A stretch of DNA of 64,000 bases from Rhodoferax saidenbachensis. Its GTDB lineage: Bacteria; Pseudomonadota; Gammaproteobacteria; Burkholderiales; Burkholderiaceae_C. Shown here piece by piece: positions 45,202 through 53,174 of the stretch (the first letter of the stretch is position 1; each line of letters opens with the position of its first letter). The stretch covers positions 4,200,856 through 4,264,855 of the forward strand of contig NZ_CP019239.1 of assembly GCF_001955715.1 (NCBI RefSeq), read 5' to 3'. The translations under genes were made by a program, and so were the position numbers. The notes beneath the pieces are model-generated. The model was not told where the DNA came from, ran no database searches, and saw only the letters and a list, made by a program, of their open reading frames with translations.

Positions 45202-45257
45202 GTTTCCGTGTTTAGCTGCATTTATTAAGCGCCCGCAAGCTGGCAAATTGGCGCTGG
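45202..45257 (-). ncRNA. SAM-II (metA-type) riboswitch
   Basis: On the minus strand the blocks of the SAM-II consensus appear in order: AGCGCC stem arm, AATTTG, GCTTGC, the return arm GGGCGCTTAATAAA and the pseudoknot strand GCAGCTAAA. It senses S-adenosylmethionine. It lies directly upstream of the metX attenuator, the expected place. Confidence 0.87.
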
Positions 45258-45282
45258 GTGCAAGTATAACGACTGCTGCGGA

Positions 45283-45843
45283 CTAAGACCACACCAGTGC
45301 CGCCACGCCCAGCCCCGCAAAAATCAGCGCCGAGACGATGTGCACGATGCGAATCGGCACCAGCCGCGTCATGCGTTCGCCAAGCCATACCACCGGCGCG
45401 TTAGCCAGCATCATGCCCAGTGTGGTACCGGCCACCACCCAAAGGTAAGCGTTGTATTTGGCCGCCAGCATGACGGTGGCGATCTGGGTTTTATCGCCCA
45501 TTTCGGCGAGGAAGAAAGCAATCACCGTGGTGCCGAACACACCCCAACGCGGTTGCGCATCCGTGTCTTCATCGTCCATCTTGTCCGGAATCAGCATCCA
45601 CGCGGCCATCGCGATGAAGGAGGCCGCGAGTATCCAGCGCAGCAGGTCGGGGCCGATAACCGTGGTGATCCAGGCGCCGACCGCGCCCGCCAGCGCGTGA
45701 TTGACCAGTGTCGCGACCAGAATGCCCAGCACGATCGGCCAGGGCTTGCGAAAGCGGGCTGCGAGGATGAGGGCGAGGAGTTGCGTCTTGTCGCCCATTT
45801 CGGCGAGGGCAACGATGCCGGTGGAGGTAAGAAAAGCTTCCAT
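45283..45843 (-). CDS. TMEM165/GDT1-family manganese exporter
   Basis: A 186-aa inner-membrane protein of the UPF0016 family with six predicted helices. The two signature motifs are present: ALAEMGDKTQLLAL (about residues 12-25) and FLAEMGDKTQIATV (about 111-124), joined by an acidic cytoplasmic loop (PDKMDDEDTDAQ). Bacterial members such as MneA export Mn2+. The yybP-ykoY manganese riboswitch upstream supports this role. ATG 45843 begins exactly at the first helix; the longer open frame would translate the riboswitch. Confidence 0.93.
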   Translation of the reverse strand: MEAFLTSTGIVALAEMGDKTQLLALILAARFRKPWPIVLGILVATLVNHALAGAVGAWITTVIGPDLLRWILAASFIAMAAWMLIPDKMDDEDTDAQPRWGVFGTTVIAFFLAEMGDKTQIATVMLAAKYNAYLWVVAGTTLGMMLANAPVVWLGERMTRLVPIRIVHIVSALIFAGLGVAALVWS

Positions 45844-45907
45844 GAGGATTCCACGGCCGGGATAAAACCAATGACTGCACGACACCCCCGGCCAAAATCG
45901 GAGGCGT

Positions 45908-46050
45908 GCAGTCAAAGGTCTCGCCAAGACACACACGTGATCACAATCCCGTGCGCGCCCTGCTTGCGCCATGTCGGCCGCGGGGGCTGACAAGTCTGTT
46001 GACGCAAGCCCCTCTCAATGAAGAAGGGCGGCTACTCCCCAATGACAAGC
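45908..46050 (-). ncRNA. yybP-ykoY manganese riboswitch
   Basis: On the minus strand GTCATTGGGGAGTAGCC (46048-46032) is followed by GCGTCAACAGACTTG (about 46003-45989) and TTGGCGAGACCTTTGAC (45927-45911). These are the conserved L1, central and L3 blocks of the Mn2+-sensing yybP-ykoY RNA; GTCA/TGAC closes P1. The following 65 nt lead to the GDT1-type exporter start. Confidence 0.88.
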
Positions 46051-46103
46051 CGCGATTGTAACTTGGCGACCCTCTGGCGCCAGGCCGGGGGGGCAGACCA
46101 GGC

Positions 46104-46793
46104 TTAGTTTGCTATTATTTTGGTAGCTTCTTGCGCATGCCCTGCAAGGGCTGCGAAGAAGTTTTGCAGTTTTTCTGCATCCAGATGCCCGTTGCTACGG
46201 ACGCTGCTGCACAGGTCCAGCCCGTGCGGTTGCACCGCCTGCACCGCGGCCACCACATTGGCTGGGCTTAGGCCACCGGCCAGAAACACCGGCACGCCCG
46301 ACAGGTCGCGGATGCGCCGGCTCAGCGTCCAGTCGTGGGTGCGGCCGGTACCGCCCAGCTCCTTGACCGCCAGCTTCTGGTTGCCCGAGTCCAGCAACAG
46401 CGCATCCACCAGCGGCGCCACAGCCAGCGCCTCCTGCACCGAGGTTTCATCGACGATGTGGATCACCTGCACCAGCTGGATACCGGGAAGCTGCTCGCGC
46501 AAGGTGACGAGGTCAGCATGCGGCACATGGTCGACCAGTTGCAGCGTGGTGGTGCGGCAGCGCCGGTGCTGCTCCAGAATGCCAACCGCGTCCTGGCGTG
46601 AAGTCAGCAAAAACGTGGCCACGGGTGGTGGCACGCTGGCGGCAATGCGGGTGACCAGTTCGTCCGCAATCACCCCCGGCCCGCTGGGCATGGCGGACAC
46701 CAGCCCCTGTGCGGCGGCACCATGCTGCACGGCCAGTCGAGCCTCTTCCACACTCGAAATACAGCAGATCTTGACGAAGGGCAGGGTACGCAT
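46104..46793 (-). CDS. TrpF-like (phosphoribosylanthranilate isomerase family) protein
   Basis: A 229-aa TIM-barrel protein resembling TrpF. The usual KICG reads KICCIS here, the first Cys (general base) being retained, and VDALLLDSG keeps the acid Asp; GGTGRTHDW and FLAGGL match phosphate-handling loops. The final phosphate loop LDLCSSVRSNG differs from the usual SSGVE. No trp gene is near; it is the last gene of the bufferin operon, 10 nt after the EAL gene. Its last codons and stop lie in element A copy 9. It may have a changed substrate. Confidence 0.8.
   Translation of the reverse strand: MRTLPFVKICCISSVEEARLAVQHGAAAQGLVSAMPSGPGVIADELVTRIAASVPPPVATFLLTSRQDAVGILEQHRRCRTTTLQLVDHVPHADLVTLREQLPGIQLVQVIHIVDETSVQEALAVAPLVDALLLDSGNQKLAVKELGGTGRTHDWTLSRRIRDLSGVPVFLAGGLSPANVVAAVQAVQPHGLDLCSSVRSNGHLDAEKLQNFFAALAGHAQEATKIIAN
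46109..46153 (+). repeat. Element A, copy 9, forming the 3' end of the trpF-like gene
   Basis: GCTATTATTTTGGTAGCTTC then TTGCGCATGCCCTGCAAGGG. Antisense to the gene, it encodes the C-terminus GHAQEATKIIAN and lies just before the stop codon. Confidence 0.72.
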
Positions 46794-46802
46794 GGCACCA
46801 GT

Positions 46803-48944
46803 TTATAACTGGTCGAACCAGGTCTGCAATGCGTCTCCGTAGAGCGGGCGGGCGCCCAGATAGCCTTGCATGACGTCGCAACCCAAGCGCGCAATGGTGG
46901 CGCGCTCGGCCTCGGTTTCCACGCCTTCTGCCGTCACCATCAAGTCCATGCCATGGCCCATTTCAATCATGGCCTTGACCAGCTTCTGCGTGCCGGGAGA
47001 GGCATCGATGCTGTCGATGAAACTGCGGTCAATCTTGAGCTCGCTGACCGGCAATTTCTGCAGATAGGCCAGCGACGAATAGCCGGTGCCAAAGTCATCA
47101 ATCGACAGCGGCAGCCCGATGCCACGCAGCGTATGCAGCAGGGCCACGCTGTTCTGCGCGTCTTCCATGAGGCCGCTCTCGGTGATTTCCAGCCGCAGGC
47201 GGCTGGGGTCTACGCCTGCCGTCTGCAGCATGCCTTCCACGCGGCGGGCAAAGCCGGGGTCCTGCAGGTCCCGGGTGCTGATGTTGACCGCAATACTCAG
47301 CTCCGGGTGCAGCGGCGCCCAGGTGGCCAGGGTGCGCAGGGCTTCGCGCAGCATCCAGTCGGTGACCATGGTGATGTAGCCGGTCTGCTCTGCAAAAGGC
47401 ACAAATTCGGCCGGCGAAATAAAGCCGCGTTGCGGGTGCTGCCAGCGCACCAGCGCCTCTGCACCCACGGACTTGCCAGTGACCAGCGAAAACTTGGGCT
47501 GCAGCCACATCTGCAGTTGCGAGGCCGCCACCGCACCACGCAACTCGGACACCAGGCTCAGGTGGGTCAGGCGCGCAGCCTCTTGCGCTTCGCTGTACCA
47601 GGCGTGGCCCACGGCGCTGCGCTTGGCCGCATGCAGCGCAATCTCGGCGTTGCGCATCAGCGTGCCGACCGGCTTGGGTGGGCCGTCCGGCCCCGAATCG
47701 GCAAAGCCGCAGGCCATGCTCAAGTCCACGCTGTGGCCACTGCATTGGACCGACTCGGCCATGGCCCGCTCCACACGCGTATGCAGGACTTCCACCGCCG
47801 CACGATCGGCCGCATAAAAGAACCCGGCAAAGCTGCCACCCGACAGGCGCGCCACCACGGGAGACGGGCCAATCAGGCCCTCATCCGCCGCCAGCTCAAA
47901 CACCCAGGTCGCACGCTGGGCCATTTCCTGGATCAGCGTATCGCCCGTGGTGTAGCCCAGGGTTTCGTTGATGCCCTTGAGCCGCGCCATGTCCATCAGG
48001 ACCAAGGTATTCGGTGCTGGTGTGCCTTCGCTGGGGCGCGTCAGCAGGGCGGTGCGATTGGGCAAATGCGTCAGTGGGTCGTGGTAGGCCAGGCGGGCGA
48101 TTTGCTGCTCGCGCTGGGCCACCGCGTCGGCCATGGTGTTCAGCGCCCGGCCCACACGGTCGACCTCCCGGGTGGCAGTGGTGGGGACACGGCCGGTGTA
48201 GTCACCACCGGCAATGGCGCGCGCGGCGGACTCCAGTTGCGCCAGCGGCACGACCACGCTTTGCGTGGTGCGCCAGGCCAGCCAGGCCGCCAACGCCACC
48301 ATCAGCAAGGACAGTGCGCCCACCCACACCGCCGCCTGCTGGAACAGTTTCTGGGCGTCTTCCAGCTGGCCTTCCACGCGCTGGCGTTCGCGTGCGAGCA
48401 GGGTGTTGGACTCCAGCAGCATGGCCTTGAGCGAGGGGTTGATCTGCTCATTGAGTGCTTTGGCCGCGGCCTTGAGGTCACCGGCCTCCACCTCGTCCAC
48501 GGTGGCGATGAACGCGTCGGCATAGATGGCACGGCAGGCTTTGAGGCGTTTGAGGGTCTCCTCCTGCTCGGGATCGCTCAGGTCGTTGCTAAGCGACTCG
48601 ATGATGCCGTCAATGCGCCGGTTGCGTTCATCCACATCGGTGTATTCGGCCACGCGGTTTTCGCGCGGTGCATTCATCAGGCGGATCAGCGCACTGCCCA
48701 CGCCCTCGGTCTGCAGGGACAGCGCCTGCACGCGCAGCAGGCGCTGCATGTCGCCGGTGGCAAAGCGCTGGGTCACTTCGGACACCAGCTTGAGCTGCAA
48801 TCCAGCCTGTGACAGCGCCAGCAGCATCAGTGCCACCAACGCACCAAAGCCCAGCGCCAGACGCCGCCCAATGCGGTTGGGCCACAGCCGGCGCAAGCCC
48901 CGCTGCGCAGGCTGTATCAGGTCGCCAAAAATGCTGTCGCTCAT
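46803..48944 (-). CDS. Membrane c-di-GMP phosphodiesterase-like protein (degenerate GGDEF, intact EAL)
   Basis: A 713-aa inner-membrane protein. TM1 about residues 28-48, periplasmic helical bundle (4HB-MCP-like) to about 200, TM2 about 205-225, HAMP, then GGDEF and EAL. The GGDEF site reads RLSGGSFAGF, lacking the catalytic acids, so no cyclase activity is expected. EAL residues are intact: AEALVRWQHP, VNISTRDLQ, LEITESGLM, DDFGTGYSS, KIDRSFI, AEGVET. Its ATG overlaps the stop of the DoxX gene (ATGA), so it is translated with the bufferin operon. Confidence 0.92.
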   Translation of the reverse strand: MSDSIFGDLIQPAQRGLRRLWPNRIGRRLALGFGALVALMLLALSQAGLQLKLVSEVTQRFATGDMQRLLRVQALSLQTEGVGSALIRLMNAPRENRVAEYTDVDERNRRIDGIIESLSNDLSDPEQEETLKRLKACRAIYADAFIATVDEVEAGDLKAAAKALNEQINPSLKAMLLESNTLLARERQRVEGQLEDAQKLFQQAAVWVGALSLLMVALAAWLAWRTTQSVVVPLAQLESAARAIAGGDYTGRVPTTATREVDRVGRALNTMADAVAQREQQIARLAYHDPLTHLPNRTALLTRPSEGTPAPNTLVLMDMARLKGINETLGYTTGDTLIQEMAQRATWVFELAADEGLIGPSPVVARLSGGSFAGFFYAADRAAVEVLHTRVERAMAESVQCSGHSVDLSMACGFADSGPDGPPKPVGTLMRNAEIALHAAKRSAVGHAWYSEAQEAARLTHLSLVSELRGAVAASQLQMWLQPKFSLVTGKSVGAEALVRWQHPQRGFISPAEFVPFAEQTGYITMVTDWMLREALRTLATWAPLHPELSIAVNISTRDLQDPGFARRVEGMLQTAGVDPSRLRLEITESGLMEDAQNSVALLHTLRGIGLPLSIDDFGTGYSSLAYLQKLPVSELKIDRSFIDSIDASPGTQKLVKAMIEMGHGMDLMVTAEGVETEAERATIARLGCDVMQGYLGARPLYGDALQTWFDQL

Positions 48945-49411
48945 CGCCGCAGACTACCGCGTTTTCGCTGCAACCATCCATCCACAGACCAGGTGCCCGG
49001 GCCAAACAAGGCCAGCGCCGCCAGCAAGACGGCCCAAGTGATGTGCTGCTGCAGAGCTGCCGGCGCCACCTCCATCAGCGACACCACGGCCACGGCGTTG
49101 ACCACGCTCAAGCCCAACGCCGCAAAGCGCCCGCCCAAGCCCAGCACCAACAGCACCGGCAGGCCCAGTTCACCGGCCGTGCCCATAAATGCCGCCACTT
49201 CCGGCGGCAGCACCGGCACCTTGTATTCATCCATGAAAAGAGCCAGCGTGATGTCCCAGTCGCGCAGCTTGGTCAAACCAGAGGCGAAGAACACCTGTGC
49301 CACGTACAGGCGGGCCAACAGGCACGCCAGCGGCTGCAGCGCATCCAGCACGGTGTTCATCCAGCCCCATGGGCGCAGGAGCAGTTGCAGGGTCCGGTTT
49401 TTTGTATTCAT
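48941..49411 (-). CDS. DoxX-family membrane protein of the bufferin operon (GigT/BufD type)
   Basis: A 156-aa inner-membrane protein with four helices: ACLLARLYVAQVFFASGLTK, AFMGTAGELGLPVLLVLGLG, AALGLSVVNAVAVVSLM and ITWAVLLAALALFGPG. This is the DoxX fold, found as the fourth gene of gold/copper-induced gig or bufferin operons. Its role there is not settled; electron or quinone-linked maturation has been suggested. Its ATG overlaps the stop of the preceding DUF2063 gene, and its stop overlaps the next ATG. Confidence 0.88.
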   Translation of the reverse strand: MNTKNRTLQLLLRPWGWMNTVLDALQPLACLLARLYVAQVFFASGLTKLRDWDITLALFMDEYKVPVLPPEVAAFMGTAGELGLPVLLVLGLGGRFAALGLSVVNAVAVVSLMEVAPAALQQHITWAVLLAALALFGPGTWSVDGWLQRKRGSLRR

Positions 49412-50199
49412 GGTGTTGTCTCGTTGTCTGCCATCAGGGTGGCGCCCAGTACCAGTCCGCTTTGCAGCGCTACCGGAAACCATTGCCCAAAATCCAGCGC
49501 TTGTGCCTCATCCAGCGCTTGCGCCAGGCATTGACCTTGCAGCAGGCTGCGCAACAGCGCCGCCTCGCCGGCCAGGGCTTCTCGGACGCGGGGCCGAAGT
49601 CCCTCGCGCCAGACCACTACGTCCTGCGCCACCGCATCACGCACTTGCTGGCCCACCGCTTCGAACGAGGGGGTCTGCTCCCGGTGCGCACTCAGCAGGC
49701 TGGCCAGCGGCCAGGCGCTTTGCAGTACGGCACAACCCGGCGCCAGGCGGATACGCAGATTCTGCGGATCGTGCTCGGCCAGCATGGCCAGGCTGGGCAG
49801 GTCTGCCGGCACGTCTGCCGCACCGGCACACCCATGCAGTGCCCATTCCGCCGCCGCCACGTCGGGCAAATAGGGTTCGCTCTGCAACTGCACATTGCCC
49901 CGCAGAAAAACCGGCAGTGCCTCGCCCCATAAGCCCAGATCTCCGCGGATCGGCGGGTGGGCGTGCCACAACGCGCGGGCCAGATCCGCAAAGCTGTCCT
50001 CGCCCAGCATCTGCTCCAGCACCGGATACGCGGCCTGCAAGGCCCGTTGGGCCATCACATGGCCGTTGGTTTGATAGGCTTTCAGGCCTCTAGCCCCCGT
50101 GTCTATTGCACAAGCAGCTACTGTTTTCATAGCGTTTTGCGCAGGCCAGGCAAACAGCGCGTCCAGCAATACCTGTTGCTGGGTGGCCAACGTGCTCAT
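49408..50199 (-). CDS. DUF2063 partner protein of the MNIO enzyme (BufC/GigB type)
   Basis: A 263-aa protein. N-terminal DUF2063 region ([11 protein letters not shown], then [31 protein letters not shown]) followed by a second domain. Such proteins recruit the RiPP precursor to the DUF692/MNIO oxygenase. The segment [20 protein letters not shown] comes from element A copy 12, replacing the variable loop before the conserved A-Y-x-x-N block. Start ATG 50199 overlaps the stop of the MNIO gene by four bases. Confidence 0.87.
   Translation of the reverse strand: MSTLATQQQVLLDALFAWPAQNAMKTVAACAIDTGARGLKAYQTNGHVMAQRALQAAYPVLEQMLGEDSFADLARALWHAHPPIRGDLGLWGEALPVFLRGNVQLQSEPYLPDVAAAEWALHGCAGAADVPADLPSLAMLAEHDPQNLRIRLAPGCAVLQSAWPLASLLSAHREQTPSFEAVGQQVRDAVAQDVVVWREGLRPRVREALAGEAALLRSLLQGQCLAQALDEAQALDFGQWFPVALQSGLVLGATLMADNETTP
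50079..50133 (-). repeat. Element A, copy 12, inside the DUF2063 gene
   Basis: The reverse complement reads GCTATGAAAACAGTAGCTGC, TTGTGCAATAGACACGGGGG, CTAGAGGCCTGAAAGC, one of the best-preserved copies. It is read in frame, in the same direction as the gene. Confidence 0.85.
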
Positions 50200-51110
50200 G
50201 CGCTGACGCCTTGCAAAGCGTCCTGTGCCACGCCACGCGCGCGCGCCGCTTCGTCCAGCAGCACGTCCAGGGCGGGAATGTCCGTGTCCCACTCCACCAA
50301 TGTCGGCACCGCGCCAAAACGTTGCACGGCGTGGTGGTATAAATCCCACACCGGGTCGCACACCCGGCTTCCGTGGTCGTCGATGACGATGTCGCCGTGG
50401 TCATCGCGCACATGGCGGTGGCCCGCCAGATGCAACTCGCCCACGGCCTCCGCAGGGATGGCGTCAAGCCAGGCGCGGCAGGCCTGCACCGGGTCTGCCA
50501 TGCCGCCCGCTTTTTGCACATTCAGTGCATTGACATAAATATTGTTCACATCCACCAGCAACTCGCAGCCGGTGCGCCGTGCCAGCTCGGTCAAAAAAGC
50601 CGCCTCTTCCCAGGCGGCCTCCTCCGGTGGCACCTGCCAACGCAGGTAGGCGGAGAGGTTTTCCACCATGAAAGGCCGCTGCAGGCGGTCTTGCACCTGC
50701 TGCACATGGGCGCACAACACCTGCAAGGCTTCGGCAGTAAAAGGGAGGGGCAACAGGTCTGACGCATGCACCATGCGGCCCTGGAAATGCCCACGCGCAA
50801 ACGCGGCATGGTCGCTCACACGGATGGGTTCAATGCGCTGCACCAGTTGCGCCAGCTGGTCCAGATGCCAGTCATCGAGTCCCGCAGCGGAGCCCAGGGA
50901 AAGACCGACGCCATGCAGGCTGATGGGGTAATGCGCACGGCCTTGCGCCAGCACGGCCAGGGCCGCGCCGCCTTGGGCAAAAAAGTTCTCGGAATGGACT
51001 TCCAGAAAGTCCAGCGCGGGCTGCGTCTCCAGCAACTGCGCGTAATGGGGGTGCCGCCAGCCCACTCCGACCGCGGGCGCCCCTGGGGCATCGTGGTCCG
51101 CAAGTGGCAT
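50196..51110 (-). CDS. MNIO (DUF692) multinuclear iron oxidative enzyme (BufB/GigA type)
   Basis: A 304-aa TIM-barrel RiPP-modifying enzyme. Metal-ligand motifs of the family are visible: [67 protein letters not shown] and [11 protein letters not shown]. Such enzymes use iron and oxygen to convert cysteines of the precursor to thiooxazole or related rings. It sits 34 nt downstream of the precursor gene and upstream of its DUF2063 partner. Confidence 0.93.
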   Translation of the reverse strand: MPLADHDAPGAPAVGVGWRHPHYAQLLETQPALDFLEVHSENFFAQGGAALAVLAQGRAHYPISLHGVGLSLGSAAGLDDWHLDQLAQLVQRIEPIRVSDHAAFARGHFQGRMVHASDLLPLPFTAEALQVLCAHVQQVQDRLQRPFMVENLSAYLRWQVPPEEAAWEEAAFLTELARRTGCELLVDVNNIYVNALNVQKAGGMADPVQACRAWLDAIPAEAVGELHLAGHRHVRDDHGDIVIDDHGSRVCDPVWDLYHHAVQRFGAVPTLVEWDTDIPALDVLLDEAARARGVAQDALQGVSA

Positions 51111-51144
51111 GGCGGCGGTTTTCGGCTCTTGCTAGCGGGCCGGA

Positions 51145-51414
51145 TTACATCTTCATTTTTTTGGCTTCATCCGCAGACAAGCCCTTCATGTCCTTGCAGG
51201 TGCCCTTGGCCACGTATTTCCATTCGGTCTTGTCCATGTCGACCTTGGACTGGCCGGCACACGAATGGGTGCCAAATGCGCTGGCGCAGTCGTTCTGGCC
51301 GGCCTTGGAAATACCAAAGCATTTTTCCTTTTCCTGGGCGGCGGCGGGTACAGCCAGCAGGCCCATGGACATCACGGTCAAGGCAGTGGCGGCGATCATT
51401 GCACGTTGGTTCAT
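51145..51414 (-). CDS. Bufferin-type RiPP precursor (DUF2282, BufA1/GigP type)
   Basis: An 89-aa exported precursor. The signal peptide ends AVPAAAQ (about residue 27). The mature peptide has four cysteines at about 32, 43, 52 and 73 in the family pattern [24 protein letters not shown] and [10 protein letters not shown], with a Lys/Met-rich tail. Homologues are modified by the MNIO enzyme and bind copper in the periplasm. ATG 51414 has AGGAG at 7 nt. The divergent ECF sigma gene probably controls it. Confidence 0.92.
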   Translation of the reverse strand: MNQRAMIAATALTVMSMGLLAVPAAAQEKEKCFGISKAGQNDCASAFGTHSCAGQSKVDMDKTEWKYVAKGTCKDMKGLSADEAKKMKM

Positions 51415-51588
51415 TTGAAAACTCCTGAAGATTGGAAAGATTAAAAACAACCAGAAAGGCCTTGCAGTGTATGCACCATTTTGCTGGTTAGGGTTTAGTC
51501 TGGCCAGCAGCCGGCTTCTTACAAACCGCGCAGAAATATTCTGGTCTGGCACCCGCCTTACACTGCATCTTTCTTCCCGTGCACGTCC
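51415..51588. promoter_or_regulatory. Divergent control region of the bufferin operon and sigma factor
   Basis: A 174-bp gap between the two transcription units. On the minus strand two similar stretches occur, TGTAAGGCGGGTGCCAG and TGTAAGAAGCCGGCTGCTGG, which could be ECF-type promoter halves or regulator sites. This is tentative. No gene is visible here. Confidence 0.35.
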
Positions 51589-52158
51589 ATGGCCAGCTTT
51601 GAACAACAGATCATTGATCTTCGCGACTATCTGATGAAGTTCGCGCGCCTGCAGTTGCGCAACGACGCCTGGGCCGAAGATGCGGTGTCTGAAACCGTGC
51701 TGGCAGCATTGGCCAAACCGCAAGCTTTTGCCAACCGCTCGCAACTCAAAACCTGGCTGGTCGGCATTTTGAAACACAAAGTGGTGGACGCACTGCGCCT
51801 GCATGGCCGGGAAGTCAGCACCAGTCCGGAGAGCGACGACGACCAGGCAGACCCGATGGATTACATCCAGTTCCAGGCGGATGGCCACTTCACCGAGGCA
51901 CCTGCGGAATGGGGTGACCCGGAGCAACAAATGCGCTCGCGCCAGTTCTTTGAAGTGCTCGAAGCCTGCACCAGTCAGTTGCCTGCCGCCCAGGGCCGCC
52001 TGTTTTTGATGCGCGAATGGCTGGAGCTTTCCAGCGAAGAGATCTGTAAGGAACTGGGCCTGACACCGACCAATCTGTACGTCCAGCTGCACCGCGCCCG
52101 CCTGCGCTTGCGCGAATGCCTTGAGTTGAACTGGTTTGGAAAGGCCGCCGTCCCATGA
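51589..52158 (+). CDS. ECF-type RNA polymerase sigma factor
   Basis: A 189-aa sigma factor. Region 2 reads [31 protein letters not shown] with the -10-binding [20 protein letters not shown]. Region 4 has [42 protein letters not shown], a clear helix-turn-helix. It is divergent from the bufferin operon, as RpoQ/SigF-type sigmas are near gig/bufferin genes, and overlaps the anti-sigma gene by four bases. Confidence 0.92.
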   Translation: MASFEQQIIDLRDYLMKFARLQLRNDAWAEDAVSETVLAALAKPQAFANRSQLKTWLVGILKHKVVDALRLHGREVSTSPESDDDQADPMDYIQFQADGHFTEAPAEWGDPEQQMRSRQFFEVLEACTSQLPAAQGRLFLMREWLELSSEEICKELGLTPTNLYVQLHRARLRLRECLELNWFGKAAVP

Positions 52159-52367
52159 CACCGTTAAAACGCACCTGCAAAGAAGTGGCTGCCCTGCTGG
52201 TCGCCCGGGAAGACCGCGACCTGCCACTGGCCGACCGACTGGCGCTGCGCTTGCATATGGTGATCTGTGACGCCTGCCCCCGGTTCGAGCGGCAGATGCT
52301 GGCGATGCGCAACAGCATGCAACAGTGGCGAAATTACACAGTTTCTGACCCGTCTCAGGATGGCTAA
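52155..52367 (+). CDS. Zinc-finger anti-sigma factor (soluble)
   Basis: A 70-aa protein with a zf-HC2/ZAS-type motif: [19 protein letters not shown], then [17 protein letters not shown], where H-x3-C-x2-C plus the N-terminal Cys may bind zinc. There is no membrane helix, so it would sense signals in the cytoplasm, for example thiol-reactive metals. It starts inside the sigma gene stop (ATGA). Confidence 0.85.
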   Translation: MTPLKRTCKEVAALLVAREDRDLPLADRLALRLHMVICDACPRFERQMLAMRNSMQQWRNYTVSDPSQDG

Positions 52368-52388
52368 CACGAAAAAACCTGAAAAATA

Positions 52389-52417
52389 TGCACCTTTTTA
52401 AAAAATGGGCGCATAAT
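52389..52417 (+). promoter_or_regulatory. Candidate promoter of the RNA-binding protein gene
   Basis: CATAAT (52412-52417) is a good -10; the -35 at 17-bp spacing is TGCACC, which is weak. The leader that follows is long (about 130 nt), as is usual for cold-induced genes. Confidence 0.4.
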
Positions 52418-52552
52418 GGCCCGGCATCGCCCAAAAAAGGACGGTGCAAGTTTGCGGTGTTTAGTCAGTTTCGCGTCTGTTAAGTCATTCTTGGTTTGTT
52501 GATTGCGGTTATGGACTCCATCGCGTTTTGAGTTATTTTGAGGAGTCCCTCC

Positions 52553-52987
52553 ATGGGCAACAAACTTTACGTAGGCAACCTGCCTTATTCTTTCCGTGAC
52601 GAAGACCTGCAACAAGCATTTGCAGCACACGGTTCCGTTTCCAGCGCCAAAGTCATGATGGAACGTGACACTGGCCGTTCCAAGGGCTTCGGCTTTGTGG
52701 AAATGGGTTCTGACGCTGAAGCACAAGCTGCTATCAACGGCATGAACGGTCAACAATTTGGTGGCCGCGGTCTCGTGGTGAACGAAGCCCGTCCCATGGA
52801 ACCCCGTCCTCCCCGCACTGGCGGCGGCGGCTTCGGTGGTGGCGCTGGCGGCGGCGGCGGTTACGGCGGTGGTGGCGGTGGCCGCTCCGGCGGTGGCGGC
52901 GGTGGTGGTTACGGCGGCGGTGGTGGCGGTGGCCGCTCCGGCGGTGGCGGCGGTGGTGGTTACGGCGGTGGTCGTAGCAGCTACTAA
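52553..52987 (+). CDS. Glycine-rich RRM RNA-binding protein
   Basis: A 144-aa protein. One RRM domain occupies residues about 1-80, with RNP2 LYVGNL and RNP1 KGFGFVEM. A C-terminal tail of about 60 residues is nearly all Gly with Tyr, Arg and Ser (repeats of GYGGGGGG and RSGGGG), like plant and cyanobacterial cold-induced GRPs. It probably acts as an RNA chaperone. ATG 52553 has AGGAG at 7 nt. A strong terminator follows. Confidence 0.93.
   Translation: MGNKLYVGNLPYSFRDEDLQQAFAAHGSVSSAKVMMERDTGRSKGFGFVEMGSDAEAQAAINGMNGQQFGGRGLVVNEARPMEPRPPRTGGGGFGGGAGGGGGYGGGGGGRSGGGGGGGYGGGGGGGRSGGGGGGGYGGGRSSY
52860..52975 (+). repeat. Tandem repeat encoding the glycine-rich tail
   Basis: Two near-identical units of about 54-57 bp containing GGTGGCCGCTCCGGCGGTGG and GGCGGTGGTGGTTACGGCGG. 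Unit number may vary between strains. Confidence 0.8.
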
Positions 52988-53018
52988 GCAGCAAACCGGT
53001 TTGCCACGCAAATCAAAC

Positions 53019-53040
53019 AAGGGCCTTCGGGCCCTTTTTT
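53019..53040 (+). terminator. Intrinsic terminator after the RRM gene
   Basis: AAGGGCC TTC GGGCCCTT with a run of six T residues, 32 nt after the stop codon. Confidence 0.92.
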
Positions 53041-53073
53041 CATGCCCGCTACACAACAAGCGAAGTAGCAGCA

Positions 53074-53174
53074 ATTTCCCGACGGGCCGCCCCAAGGGTT
53101 CTCGAAAAGCGGTGAAGCCAAATTAGCCCCCTTTGGGGGGCAGTGCCCCGCGCAGCGGCGGAACGTGGGGGCTC
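53074..53174 (-). repeat. Element B, copy 4 (with internal insert)
   Basis: AATTTCCCGACGGGCCGCCC, GCCCCCTTTGGGGGGC and CGCGCAGCGGCGGAACGTGG are element B blocks; about 20 bp (TTCTCGAAAAGCGGTGAAGC) interrupt it. It lies between the RRM terminator and the SDR stop codon. Confidence 0.82.

Noticed and set aside
52860..52975. Regular repeats that could suggest a CRISPR-like array
   Set aside because: They are contiguous, have no unique spacers, and encode the Gly-rich tail of the RRM protein.
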